This document shows, in pieces, positions 18,734 through 27,055 of a stretch of DNA of 64,000 bases. Origin of the DNA: Croceibacterium_B sp035470785 (GTDB lineage: Bacteria > Pseudomonadota > Alphaproteobacteria > Sphingomonadales > Sphingomonadaceae); the NCBI GenBank assembly GCA_035470785.1, contig DATIQN010000018.1, positions 124,001 through 188,000 on the forward strand, written 5' to 3'. A program made the translations under genes and the position numbers. Each line of letters opens with the position of its first letter. Position 1 is the stretch's first letter. The notes below the pieces were generated by a model, which was not told the origin of the DNA, searched no databases, and saw nothing but the letters and a program-made list of their open reading frames with translations.

Positions 18734-19512
18734 AGGGTATCTTCGCCGCCTTGCTGGCACTGGCGTTGCCCTCCGCGTCTGCCCTGGCGCAAGCGGCTGA
18801 CAAGGCGGAGGCGCATTACTACCCGCGGCCCACTGAGGCCGCCGGCGCCGCCCACCCCTGGCTGATCATGCTTCCCGGAGGCGGCGGGATCGACGTGTTC
18901 GGCGACAGTCATTTCTATTTCGACGTGGCGCGAGAATGGAACAAGGCCGGGTTCGATGTCCTGGTGATCCATTACCAGGCGGCCGCGCCACTGGTGAAAG
19001 GAGCCGCACAAGCCAATCCCGCCGCAATGGAAGCCGCCGTCGTTGCGGACGCGGTGGCAACCGCTCGCGAGAAGCATTGGCTCGACCTGCAATGCCCGGG
19101 AATGGTGATGGGATATTCCCTCGGTGGGGCCGGGACGCTCAAACTGGCCGCGGAGCCGCCGAAGACGCTCGTCGGAGCGATCGGCTTCTACCCCGCCGTG
19201 GTCGGCCAGTCGGAGGACTATCGGGCCGCCATCCCGGTGCTGGCGCTGGAAGGCGACCTCGACCAGGTTGCTCCGAGAGCGAGGCTCGACGCCTTCGTCG
19301 CCAAGTCGAAGGATCCGGCGAAATTCACCGTGGTGCATTATCCCGGAGCGCACCATGGCTTCGATATTCCCTCGCTGGCCGAGCCAAAGACTTACCAAGG
19401 CGGAATGTTCCAGTACCAGGCCGAGGCCACCAAGGCCTCGGACCGTGAGGTCGCGGCGTTCCGCCGCGCTCGCCTGGCTGCGGCCCACGCGCCTGCCGAA
19501 TGCAAGATTTAG
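18730..19512 (+). CDS. secreted alpha/beta hydrolase (dienelactone-hydrolase-like)
   Basis: This 260-residue protein has a cleavable signal peptide (LLALALPSASALAQA, cut about residue 22) and an alpha/beta-hydrolase fold. The nucleophile is the Ser in 'VMGYSLGGAGT', the acid is probably the Asp in 'LEGDLDQV', and the His lies in 'YPGAHHGFD'. 'LIMLPGGGGIDVFG' contributes the oxyanion region. The spacing fits dienelactone hydrolase relatives. Export suggests a periplasmic ester or lactone substrate that is not identifiable here. It is sandwiched between the thioesterase gene and lpdA. Confidence 0.85.
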   Translation: MKGIFAALLALALPSASALAQAADKAEAHYYPRPTEAAGAAHPWLIMLPGGGGIDVFGDSHFYFDVAREWNKAGFDVLVIHYQAAAPLVKGAAQANPAAMEAAVVADAVATAREKHWLDLQCPGMVMGYSLGGAGTLKLAAEPPKTLVGAIGFYPAVVGQSEDYRAAIPVLALEGDLDQVAPRARLDAFVAKSKDPAKFTVVHYPGAHHGFDIPSLAEPKTYQGGMFQYQAEATKASDREVAAFRRARLAAAHAPAECKI

Positions 19513-19530
19513 CAGAAAGACTGACACTCC

Positions 19531-20943
19531 ATGGCCGACAGTTATGACGTCATCGTTCTTGGATCGGGCCCCGGCGGATACGTCGCGGCGATCCGCGCGG
19601 CGCAGCTGGGGCTGAAGACCGCGATCGTCGAGCGCGAGCTGCTTGGGGGCATCTGCCTCAACTGGGGCTGCATCCCGACCAAGGCGTTACTGCGCTCGGC
19701 CGAGATCTTCCATTACATGCAGCATGCCAAGGATTATGGCTTGATTGCCAAGGGGATAGAGGCCGATCTTGAGGCGGTCGTGAAGCGCAGCCGGGGTGTC
19801 GCTAAGCAACTCAACGCCGGCGTTACTCACCTGATGAAGAAGAACAAGATCGCCGTGCACATGGGCGTAGGCACGCTCACCGGCCCGGGCAAGCTCGAGG
19901 TCAAAGGCGAGAAGGGTAGCGATACGCTCACCGCAAAGCACATCATCGTCGCCACCGGCGCGCGGGCGAGGGACCTGCCGTTCGCTCCGGCCGACGGCAA
20001 GCGCGTGTGGACTTACCGCCACGCGATGACGCCGCCCGAAATGCCGACCAAGCTGCTGGTGATCGGCAGCGGCGCGATCGGGATCGAGTTCGCCAGTTTC
20101 TACAACGACATGGGCGCCGACGTTACCGTGGTCGAGATGCTCGACCGGGTCGTGCCAGTCGAAGATGCCGACGTCTCGGCGTTCCTCGAAAAGGCGCTGA
20201 CGAAGCAGGGCATGAAGATCATGACCGGCGCCGGAGTGGGGGACCTCAAGCCCTCAAAGAACGGCGTCAACGCCTCGATCAAGGCCAAAGATGGCAAGGT
20301 CGAGCAGGCGGAATTCAGCCACGTAATCGTCGCCATCGGCATCGTGCCCAACACCGAGAAAATCGGGCTGGAGAAGCTCGGCGCGAAGCTCGACCGCAGC
20401 TTCATCCAGATCGACGGCTACGGCCGCACGGGCGTGAAGGGCCTGTGGGCTATCGGCGACTGCGTGCCTGGTCCGTGGTTGGCGCACAAGGCGAGCCACG
20501 AGGGCGTCACCGCTGCCGAGGCGATCGCGCAGGAGCTCGGCAACACGGACGTCCATCCGCACCCGCTCGACCGCAACAACATTCCCGGGTGCACCTATTG
20601 CCGCCCGCAGATCGCCAGCGTGGGCATGACGGAGGCAAAGGCCAAGGAGGCGGGCTTCACCGTCAAGGCGGGCACGTTCCCGTTCATCGGCAATGGCAAG
20701 GCGATCGCGCTCGGCGAGGTAGAAGGGTTCGTGAAGACGGTGTTCGACGACAAGACCGGCGAGCTGCTCGGCGCGCACATGGTCGGCGCGGAAGTGACCG
20801 AGATGATCCAGGGCTACGTTGTCGGCAAGACGTTGGAGACCACCGAAGCCGAGCTGATGAACTCGATCTTCCCGCATCCGACGATCTCCGAATCGATGCA
20901 CGAATCGGTGCTCGCCGCTTACGGGAGGGCGCTGCACATTTGA
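19531..20943 (+). CDS. lpdA: dihydrolipoyl dehydrogenase (E3)
   Basis: This 470-residue FAD enzyme reoxidises dihydrolipoamide with NAD+ in the pyruvate and related dehydrogenase complexes. The FAD-binding 'VLGSGPGGYVAAIRAAQLG' (in part GSGPGG), the redox pair C42/C47 in 'GGICLNWGCIPT', the NAD Rossmann 'VIGSGAIGIEFASF' and the C-terminal catalytic His in 'FPHPTISES' are all present. It starts 18 bases after the hydrolase stop, in an operon that begins at or before pdhC. Confidence 0.97.
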   Translation: MADSYDVIVLGSGPGGYVAAIRAAQLGLKTAIVERELLGGICLNWGCIPTKALLRSAEIFHYMQHAKDYGLIAKGIEADLEAVVKRSRGVAKQLNAGVTHLMKKNKIAVHMGVGTLTGPGKLEVKGEKGSDTLTAKHIIVATGARARDLPFAPADGKRVWTYRHAMTPPEMPTKLLVIGSGAIGIEFASFYNDMGADVTVVEMLDRVVPVEDADVSAFLEKALTKQGMKIMTGAGVGDLKPSKNGVNASIKAKDGKVEQAEFSHVIVAIGIVPNTEKIGLEKLGAKLDRSFIQIDGYGRTGVKGLWAIGDCVPGPWLAHKASHEGVTAAEAIAQELGNTDVHPHPLDRNNIPGCTYCRPQIASVGMTEAKAKEAGFTVKAGTFPFIGNGKAIALGEVEGFVKTVFDDKTGELLGAHMVGAEVTEMIQGYVVGKTLETTEAELMNSIFPHPTISESMHESVLAAYGRALHI

Positions 20944-21024
20944 GCGTAAACCGTTCGTCGCGTTCGCCTTTTACCGGCGGAACCGAGCCCCGCCGCCACC
21001 GTTTCGGCGTGGAGGAGCGAGGCG

Positions 21025-21195
21025 ATGGAATACGAAATCGACGACTGCGACGTGCTGTTCGACCCCAGCACGAACCCCAGCCTGACCCATCGCCGGCGCC
21101 CCCCTTCGCGCCATTCTTGGCTATCGAGCTGGAACCCGGTCAAGCCCTGCCGGAAGGCGGTCGTCATTCCCGAAGAGGAAGAGCAGCTCGCATAG
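21025..21195 (+). CDS. small hypothetical protein, 56 residues
   Basis: An ATG at 21025 follows a strong ribosome site (GGAGGAG at 21011-21017) and opens a 56-codon frame ending at TAG 21193-21195. The product begins 'MEYEIDDCDVLFD', has a basic/aromatic middle (RRRPPSRHSWLSSW) and an acidic end (PEEEEQLA). No domain, signal or membrane segment is seen. The stop lies one base before the 3' end of the convergent tRNA-Ser gene. The ribosome site and compositional layout support it; no homology could be tested. Confidence 0.5.
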   Translation: MEYEIDDCDVLFDPSTNPSLTHRRRPPSRHSWLSSWNPVKPCRKAVVIPEEEEQLA

Positions 21196-21196
21196 C

Positions 21197-21286
21197 TGGC
21201 GGACAGGGTGGGATTCGAACCCACGGTAGGCTTGCACCTACGGCGGTTTTCAAGACCGCTGCCTTAAACCACTCGGCCACCTGTCC
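21197..21286 (-). tRNA. tRNA-Ser (anticodon TGA)
   Basis: On the minus strand a 90-base class II tRNA folds with acceptor stem GGACAGG/CCTGTCC, anticodon stem GCGGT/ACCGC around CTTGAAA (anticodon TGA, reading UCA-type codons), a long variable arm and T loop GTTCGAATC. The CCA end is encoded. The size and extra arm are typical of serine tRNAs. Confidence 0.96.
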
Positions 21287-21427
21287 ACGGCTCGTCCGGC
21301 TAGCGGCGAATCCGGCAATTGTCACTGAAAGAGCGCGCGCATTTCGCCGCAGCGGGCGTGACTCGCGCATGAGGATGAATTAGGCAAAATCAAAGAGGCT
21401 GCAGGTGCGCGGCGGGAAGGGATCGGG

Positions 21428-22123
21428 ATGATGAAGGGGATCGTCAAAGGTGGCGTGGTCGGCTTTGCCGCCTTAGCCGCGCTCGCGCTGGCTTCGCCGG
21501 CTGCAGCGCAGCAGGGGCAGTGCTCGCGCGATACCTTGCAGGACGTCGCTAACCGATACGTCAAGGCGCAGCACGACGGTTCCGTGTTCGCGCTGCCGGT
21601 CGGGGAATGGGTCGACTACCGCGAGAATTACCAGCTCGTTTCGACTACCACCGGCGTGATCGGGCAGCCCGCCGACTTCACCTGGCACCTCGATCTGGTC
21701 GATCCCGGCAGCTGTCGCGTGTTCGTCCAGGGTGTGATCCTCAAGCCCAAGCCCTATGTCGTCGGCACGACGCTGGCGTGGAGCTTCAACGGCCTCGGAC
21801 AGATCAACAGCGTTGTCACGCAAGCGGGTGACCCGCAGTTCGACGCCCAGGCGGCGAGCGACGTCGCGAGCAAGGAAGACTGGGGCGTGATCCCGGCAGA
21901 AAAGCGCGACACGCGCGAGGCGCTGATAGCTGCAGCAAACGCATACCTTGCCGCGCTCCCGGGTCCCAAGCTTGCCGAGCCAGAATTGACGATCGACGAC
22001 ACCAAGGGCGCTGTAGCGGTGAGGGGCCACGGCAGTGGGCCGGACGGCCCGGCTGTGGGCCACGTCTTGCGCATCGAAGGTGGCAAGGTCCGCTACGATC
22101 ACGCGCTGACGCCGAAGGGCTGA
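21428..22123 (+). CDS. secreted hypothetical protein, short DUF8021-like paralogue
   Basis: This 231-residue protein has a signal peptide (ALAALALASPAAAQQ, cut about residue 28) and is related to its downstream neighbour. Both begin the mature part with 'C-x-R-x-x-L-x-x-x-A-x-x-Y-V-x-A-Q' and share 'EDW-x-V-I-P-x-x-K-R-(D/E)-T' and a C-terminal '(L/F)RIE-G-K-(V/I)R'. It lacks the cysteine-rich 'PWGTPCDRLEG' insert of the neighbour. I recognise the pair as similar to the DUF8021 family of mostly fungal secreted proteins, whose function is unknown. The fold may be NTF2-like, which is an inference. It stands 42 bases upstream of the paralogue on the same strand. Confidence 0.7.
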   Translation: MMKGIVKGGVVGFAALAALALASPAAAQQGQCSRDTLQDVANRYVKAQHDGSVFALPVGEWVDYRENYQLVSTTTGVIGQPADFTWHLDLVDPGSCRVFVQGVILKPKPYVVGTTLAWSFNGLGQINSVVTQAGDPQFDAQAASDVASKEDWGVIPAEKRDTREALIAAANAYLAALPGPKLAEPELTIDDTKGAVAVRGHGSGPDGPAVGHVLRIEGGKVRYDHALTPKG

Positions 22124-22165
22124 GTATTGGGCGCACCGCGCCGAACGACGATGGAGGGATGATAA

Positions 22166-23041
22166 GTGAGCAAGAGGCTTTTGGCTGGCGTTCTGGGCGC
22201 GGCGGCGGTGATGGCAATTTCGAGCCCGGCCGCAGCGCAATTCGGCGGTGGTCCGTGCGATCGCGCCAACCTCCAGATGCTCGCCGACAAGTATGTTCAG
22301 GCGCAGACCGAGGGCCTCCCGTTGCGCATTCCGATGGGCAACTGGGTGGTCTACAACGAAAATGGAACGCTTTCGACGATGTCGCAAGGCGTGCTCTCGA
22401 CCGACCTCAAGATCGCTTGGCACCGCGCCTTGCTCGATGAGAAGCAGTGCAAGGTCTATCTCGAGATGATCGCGCCCGACGGCGATCACCCGCACGTCAT
22501 CGCCGTCCAGTTCAACGGCTTCGGCGGCAACGGCTCCAACTTCAACGTGATCGACACCGACAAGGGTGACTGGCTGTTCGACGCAGCGTACACGCTCAAG
22601 TACGCGCAGCGCGAAGACTGGTCGGTGATTCCCCCCGACAAGCGCGAGACGCCCGAAGCCTTGAAGGCGGCGGCGGACGCCTACCTCGATTATTTCAAGG
22701 ACAAGACGGTCAAGGTGCCGTGGGGCACCCCGTGCGATCGCCTCGAAGGCAGCGTCTACACTGGCAAGGGCACACCGCAGGACAGCTGCAATGTCGGTGT
22801 TCCCAACAACATCGACATGGCCGACCGGCAGTATGTGATCGACCCGACGATCGGCGCGGTCGACGTGATGCTTAAGATGGGCCCGAACCAGCGGCCCGAC
22901 AGCCACGTGTTCCGCATCGAGAATGGCAAGATCCGCTTCATCCACACCGTGACTAATTGCGGCAAGGACGACAACTGCGGCCTAGGCAACTTTGCCGACA
23001 TGCTCGCCAAAAACCCGGGAATGCATCCGGATCTCAAGTAG
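22166..23041 (+). CDS. secreted DUF8021-like protein
   Basis: This 291-residue exported protein starts with GTG at 22166 behind 'GGAGGG' and has a signal peptide ending near 'SSPAAAQ'. The mature sequence contains 'CDRANLQMLADKYVQAQTEG', 'TGDWLFDA'-type text (here KGDWLFDAAYTLKY), 'PWGTPCDRLEGSVYTGKG' and 'DSCNVGVPNN', which I associate with DUF8021 proteins common in ascomycete secretomes. Six or more cysteines in the second half suggest disulfides in the periplasm or outside the cell. Function is unknown. Together with the shorter paralogue upstream it looks like a duplicated pair. Confidence 0.72.
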   Translation: MSKRLLAGVLGAAAVMAISSPAAAQFGGGPCDRANLQMLADKYVQAQTEGLPLRIPMGNWVVYNENGTLSTMSQGVLSTDLKIAWHRALLDEKQCKVYLEMIAPDGDHPHVIAVQFNGFGGNGSNFNVIDTDKGDWLFDAAYTLKYAQREDWSVIPPDKRETPEALKAAADAYLDYFKDKTVKVPWGTPCDRLEGSVYTGKGTPQDSCNVGVPNNIDMADRQYVIDPTIGAVDVMLKMGPNQRPDSHVFRIENGKIRFIHTVTNCGKDDNCGLGNFADMLAKNPGMHPDLK

Positions 23042-23129
23042 GTCCCGCGCGGCGCGAGCGGGCTTCCGCTCGTCGCAAGGCGGCGATCGGGGCATTCCCA
23101 GGTGCGGCAAGGCGTGCAAAGATAGCGCC

Positions 23130-24152
23130 ATGCAACTCCGTGTTCGCCCGATAGTTATTGCCGTCCTCGCCAGCCTGGCCTTCATCCCGTCGGCCGGCAG
23201 CCCGCAAGACTTCTCGTTCGACGCCTACATGCAATTGGTCGCCGCAAAGGCCCGTGCGCAAGGCGTAAGCGAGGCGGCGATCCGGACCGTGCAGGGCGGC
23301 CTGCAGCCGAGCCAGCGCGTGATCGACCTCGACCGGGGCAACATCACTTCGCCCAGCCAGCCCGGCTTCCCCCCGCTTGCTCCGTATCTCTCGAGCCACA
23401 ACACCTCGGCTCGCATCGCCGCCGGACGGCGAATGTACCAGCAGCTTGGTCCTCTCGTTTCCCAGGTCCAGCAGCGTTATGGCGTTCCGGCCCCCATCCT
23501 GCTGGCGATCTGGGGCCATGAGACGAGCTACGGCGCGGTCAAGGGCAACTTCGATCTCGCCCAGGCGCTCGCCACACTGGCGTGGGAAGGGCGGCGCCGC
23601 GAGCTGTTCGAGCCCGAGCTGATCGGCGTGATGAAGATGGTCCAGCAAGGCGTGCCCCGCTCGCGCCTTGTCGGCAGCTGGGCCGGCGCGTTCGGCAACC
23701 CGCAATTCCTGCCCAGCATCTACCTGCGCCTCGCCGTCGACGCCGACGGCGACGGGATGCGCAACATCTGGGATGATAAGGCCGACACAATCTATTCGAT
23801 CGCCAATTACTTCCGCGACGCAGGTTGGCGCGCCGGGCAGCCCTGGGGCGTGCGCGCCTACGTTCCGGCCACTCTCGATCGGGCCACACTGCAAAACCCG
23901 ATGAATCCGCCGCGCTGTGCCCGAGTTTACGTTCGCCACAGCAAGTGGAAGACCGTGCGCGAATGGCGTGCGCTAGGCGTCGTCCCGCAAGGCCCCATCG
24001 GTGACGATGTCCTGGCATCGCTGTTCGAACCGGATGGTCCGGCGGCTCCGGCGTACCTCTTAACGCAGAATTATCGGGTTATCCTCGAATATAACTGCTC
24101 GAACTACTACGCGATGAGTGTGGGGTTGCTTGCAGATGAGATTGCCCGTTGA
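23130..24152 (+). CDS. lytic murein transglycosylase, MltB type (GH103)
   Basis: This 340-residue periplasmic enzyme cleaves peptidoglycan glycan strands with 1,6-anhydro ends. A signal segment precedes 'FDAYMQLVAAKARAQGVSEA'. The catalytic Glu is in 'AIWGHETSYG', followed by family-103 motifs 'GSWAGAFGNPQFLPS' and 'DGDGMRNIWDDKADTIYSIANYF' (in part). The ATG at 23130 was chosen because the open frame further upstream is arginine-rich shadow. No lipobox is seen, so it is probably soluble. The next gene, an RlpA/SPOR lipoprotein, overlaps its 3' end by 17 bases. Confidence 0.92.
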   Translation: MQLRVRPIVIAVLASLAFIPSAGSPQDFSFDAYMQLVAAKARAQGVSEAAIRTVQGGLQPSQRVIDLDRGNITSPSQPGFPPLAPYLSSHNTSARIAAGRRMYQQLGPLVSQVQQRYGVPAPILLAIWGHETSYGAVKGNFDLAQALATLAWEGRRRELFEPELIGVMKMVQQGVPRSRLVGSWAGAFGNPQFLPSIYLRLAVDADGDGMRNIWDDKADTIYSIANYFRDAGWRAGQPWGVRAYVPATLDRATLQNPMNPPRCARVYVRHSKWKTVREWRALGVVPQGPIGDDVLASLFEPDGPAAPAYLLTQNYRVILEYNCSNYYAMSVGLLADEIAR

Positions 24153-25206
24153 ATCGACCACCCGCCACGCGCGCCGCTGCGCGCTGGCCCTGATCCTCGT
24201 TCCCGCGCTGGCAAGTTGCGGCGCAAGGGGCGGTTCGCACGAAGAGCTTGCCTCGGCGTCCACCCCGCTGGCCCGCGCTAGTGGACCGGCAGGAGATTAT
24301 CCGGTGGTCGTCGGCGATCCCTACAAGATCGACGCGACGCTCTTCACGCCCGCCGATACGATGAATTACGACGAAGTCGGCTATTCGACTGCGGACGCGG
24401 GCGCCGGCGTGACAGGCTCGCACCACACGCTGCCGCTGCCGAGCTATGTCGAGGTCACATCGCTCGCCAGCGGCAAGACCATTCTCGTCCGCATCGAGCG
24501 TCGCGGGCCGATGGGCGGCAACGCGCTGGTCGCGCTTTCGCCTGCCGCCTTCGCCCAGCTGGGCGCTTCCGCCGGTGACCCCGTCCGTGTTCGCCGCGTC
24601 AACCCGCCGGAAGAGGAACGCGCCGCGCTGCGCGCCGGCCGCTCCGCGCCCATGCGGATGGAGACGCCCCTGGGCCTCGTCGCCGTGCTCAAGCGCAAAC
24701 TCTCCGGCGACGGCTCAGTCGCACTCGCGTCCAAGGCCGCCACTCCACCGACGGCCATCGCCGCAGTCGAACTCCCGCCGAGCTTGGCAGTGCAGCGCCC
24801 GCCGGTGGAGCAAGTGGCCGCCAACGCGGCATCGCCGCTCGGCTCCGGCCGGCACAAATCTCCGCCGCCGCTCCCGCCGCTTTCCCCGCGCGGGGCATCC
24901 GCTCCCACTCCCGGCGCGGTCGTGGTCGCACGTCTCGAGCAGCCGCCTGCCGCACCCGCACCTGTCGCGACAACTCGTCAGCCTGTCCGCGGCAGCGCCG
25001 GCAATTTCGTGGTCCAGGCCGCCGCGATGAGCACGCGTGACAGGGCCCAGAAAGTTGCCGGCGCCATCGGCGGTTCGGTCAGCCAGGCTGGACGGTATTA
25101 TCGCGTCCACACTGGCCCGTTCGCCACTCGTGAACAAGCCGAAGCCTCGCTCGCAAAGGTGCGGGCGGCGGGTTATAGCGACGCACGAATCTCCACCAAC
25201 GGCTAA
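24136..25206 (+). CDS. RlpA-like lipoprotein with SPOR domain
   Basis: This 356-residue lipoprotein has a lipobox 'ALASCG' after a short basic N-region. An RlpA/double-psi-beta-barrel-like domain follows ('GDPYKIDATLFTPADTMNYDEVGYST' in part; 'VEVTSLASGKTILVRIERRGPM'), then a long Pro/Ala-rich linker and a C-terminal SPOR domain ('FVVQAAAMSTRDRAQKVA', 'VHTGPFATREQAEASLAKV') that binds denuded glycans at the septum. The catalytic His/Asp of active RlpA enzymes are not clearly preserved. I used the ATG at 24136 rather than a GTG at 24118. It overlaps the MltB-type gene and precedes a D,D-carboxypeptidase gene. Confidence 0.82.
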   Translation: MRLPVESTTRHARRCALALILVPALASCGARGGSHEELASASTPLARASGPAGDYPVVVGDPYKIDATLFTPADTMNYDEVGYSTADAGAGVTGSHHTLPLPSYVEVTSLASGKTILVRIERRGPMGGNALVALSPAAFAQLGASAGDPVRVRRVNPPEEERAALRAGRSAPMRMETPLGLVAVLKRKLSGDGSVALASKAATPPTAIAAVELPPSLAVQRPPVEQVAANAASPLGSGRHKSPPPLPPLSPRGASAPTPGAVVVARLEQPPAAPAPVATTRQPVRGSAGNFVVQAAAMSTRDRAQKVAGAIGGSVSQAGRYYRVHTGPFATREQAEASLAKVRAAGYSDARISTNG

Positions 25207-25244
25207 CGCGCACGGCCCCTGCCGCTGCGGCGGCAGGAACTGGC

Positions 25245-26420
25245 TTGAAACCGACCTTGAACACAGTTGCGTGCCTAGCGGTGCTGGCCTCGGCCAGCTC
25301 CGCTGCCACGCCACCCCCGCTCGCAACTGAAGCCACGGCAGACCAGTCCCCGGTCGATCCCGAAATTCCGGTCGCGCTGCTGGTCGACCTTTCGACTGGG
25401 CAAACGCTGTTCTCGCGCGAGCCGGACCGGCGCTTTGTGCCCGCTTCAGTCACCAAGGTGATGAGCGTCTATACTGCCTTCGACCTGGTCGACCGCGGCA
25501 AGCTGTCGCTCGACCAGGTGGTGACGATCGACAAGGAAGTGGCTGACGATTGGGGCGGCAAGGGCTCGACGCTGTTCCTCAAGCAAGGCGACCAGTTGAC
25601 CGTGGGGCAATTGCTGCTCGGCATAACCACTGTATCCGCCAACGACGGCGCCGTTGCGCTCGCCAAGACGGCGGCGGGCTCGCTCGACAACTGGGTCGCG
25701 CTGATGAACGACAACGCCGCCAAACTCGGCATGCACGATAGCCACTTCGGCTTGCCCAACGGCTATATGGACGAAGGCCGCACCTATACCAGCGCACGCG
25801 ATCTGATCCGCTTGGCCGAGGCGCTGACGACCCGGTTCCCCGACCTCTACAAGCGATTCATCGGGCATCCCGGGCTGAGCTTCCACGGCATTGCCCAGAA
25901 CAACCACGATCCGATCACGGGCGTGGTCCCCGGCGCCGACGGGATCAAGACGGGCTTCACCGAACAGGCGGGCTACAATTTTCTCGGCTCGGCCGAGCGC
26001 GGGGGACGGCGCCTGGCCATGGTGATCGCGGGCGCACCGACTCCTGCGTTTCGCACGCGCTCTGCGCGGCGACTGATCGAATGGGGCTTCGACAATTTCG
26101 CCAGCCATGAGTTGCTGCCGCCGGGCAGCAAGGTGGGCCGGGCGACGGTGCAGGACGGCTCGTCGACAAGCGTGCCGTTGCTGACCGAAGAAGCGGTGTT
26201 CGCCAACCTTCCAGTTGGACACAGCGGTAACGCCAAGCTGAGCGTGCGTTATCGCGGACCAATCGAAGCGCCGATCCGTAAAGGCGCCGAGATCGCCACC
26301 TTGCGTATCGCCATCGCCGGGCAAGAACCGCATGATGTGCCCTTGGTTGCCGCCGTTGACGTCGGCAGGGCCAACGCCTGGCAGCGGCTGCGCAACGGCC
26401 TTGAGGGCTTGTTCGAGTGA
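25245..26420 (+). CDS. dacC: D-alanyl-D-alanine carboxypeptidase (PBP5/6 type)
   Basis: This 391-residue periplasmic low-mass penicillin-binding protein trims the terminal D-Ala from peptidoglycan pentapeptides. The three active-site motifs are present: S-x-x-K in 'PASVTKVM', S-x-N in 'TVSANDGA' and KTG in 'GIKTGFT'. A C-terminal beta domain ends in an amphipathic stretch 'AWQRLRNGLEGLF' that would hold it on the membrane. The start is TTG at 25245 with 'CAGGAA' upstream. The stop overlaps the tmk GTG (GTGA), making a cell-wall to DNA-replication operon. The symbol dacC is by family resemblance. Confidence 0.92.
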   Translation: MKPTLNTVACLAVLASASSAATPPPLATEATADQSPVDPEIPVALLVDLSTGQTLFSREPDRRFVPASVTKVMSVYTAFDLVDRGKLSLDQVVTIDKEVADDWGGKGSTLFLKQGDQLTVGQLLLGITTVSANDGAVALAKTAAGSLDNWVALMNDNAAKLGMHDSHFGLPNGYMDEGRTYTSARDLIRLAEALTTRFPDLYKRFIGHPGLSFHGIAQNNHDPITGVVPGADGIKTGFTEQAGYNFLGSAERGGRRLAMVIAGAPTPAFRTRSARRLIEWGFDNFASHELLPPGSKVGRATVQDGSSTSVPLLTEEAVFANLPVGHSGNAKLSVRYRGPIEAPIRKGAEIATLRIAIAGQEPHDVPLVAAVDVGRANAWQRLRNGLEGLFE

Positions 26421-27055
26421 CGAGAGGCCGCTTCATCGCATTCGAAGGCGGCGAAGGCGCCGGCAAGTCGACGCAGGCGCGCTTGCTGGCGGACAGGCTG
26501 CGCGAAAGGGGGCTGGAAGTGGTCCTCACTCGCGAGCCGGGTGGGACACAAGGCGCGGAGGCGATCCGCCGCCTACTGCTCGATCCCACTGGTCCCGGCT
26601 GGGAGCCGGAAGCCGAGGCGTTGCTGTTTGCGGCCGCCCGCTCCGACCACGTGTCACGACGGATCCGCCCTGCGCTCGAGCGTGGCGCATGGGTCATCTG
26701 CGACCGGTTCATCGATTCGACCCGTGCGTACCAGGGTGGAGGAGGGGGCCTGTCGGACGAGGCCATTCTTGCGCTTCACCGCGTGGGTTCCCGTGGCCTG
26801 CTACCGGATTTGACAATCCTGCTCGAAGCGGCGCCGGGCGAGATCTCCGCCAGGCTGGCGCGGCGCGATGGCGGCGAGAGTGATCGCATTGGCGGGCGCG
26901 AGGCAGAATTTCACACCCGCGTCGGTGAGGCCTTTCGGCGCTTCGCCGAGGCCACGCCCCAGCGCTTCGCCCGCATCGACGGCAGCGGCCCTGCCGAAGC
27001 CACGCAACGCGCCGTGTTCGATGCCGTCGCGCCCTTGCTGCCGAAGGGCCCATGA
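26417..27055 (+). CDS. tmk: thymidylate kinase
   Basis: This 212-residue enzyme phosphorylates dTMP to dTDP. The P-loop 'FEGGEGAGKSTQ' is near residue 9-20, the DR(Y/F) motif is 'ICDRFIDSTRAYQG', and the lid contains 'RLARRDGGESDRIGGREAEF' (in part). GTG start at 26417 overlaps the dacC stop, and the end overlaps holB by four bases. The tmk-holB pairing is common in alphaproteobacteria. Confidence 0.95.
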   Translation: MTRGRFIAFEGGEGAGKSTQARLLADRLRERGLEVVLTREPGGTQGAEAIRRLLLDPTGPGWEPEAEALLFAAARSDHVSRRIRPALERGAWVICDRFIDSTRAYQGGGGGLSDEAILALHRVGSRGLLPDLTILLEAAPGEISARLARRDGGESDRIGGREAEFHTRVGEAFRRFAEATPQRFARIDGSGPAEATQRAVFDAVAPLLPKGP

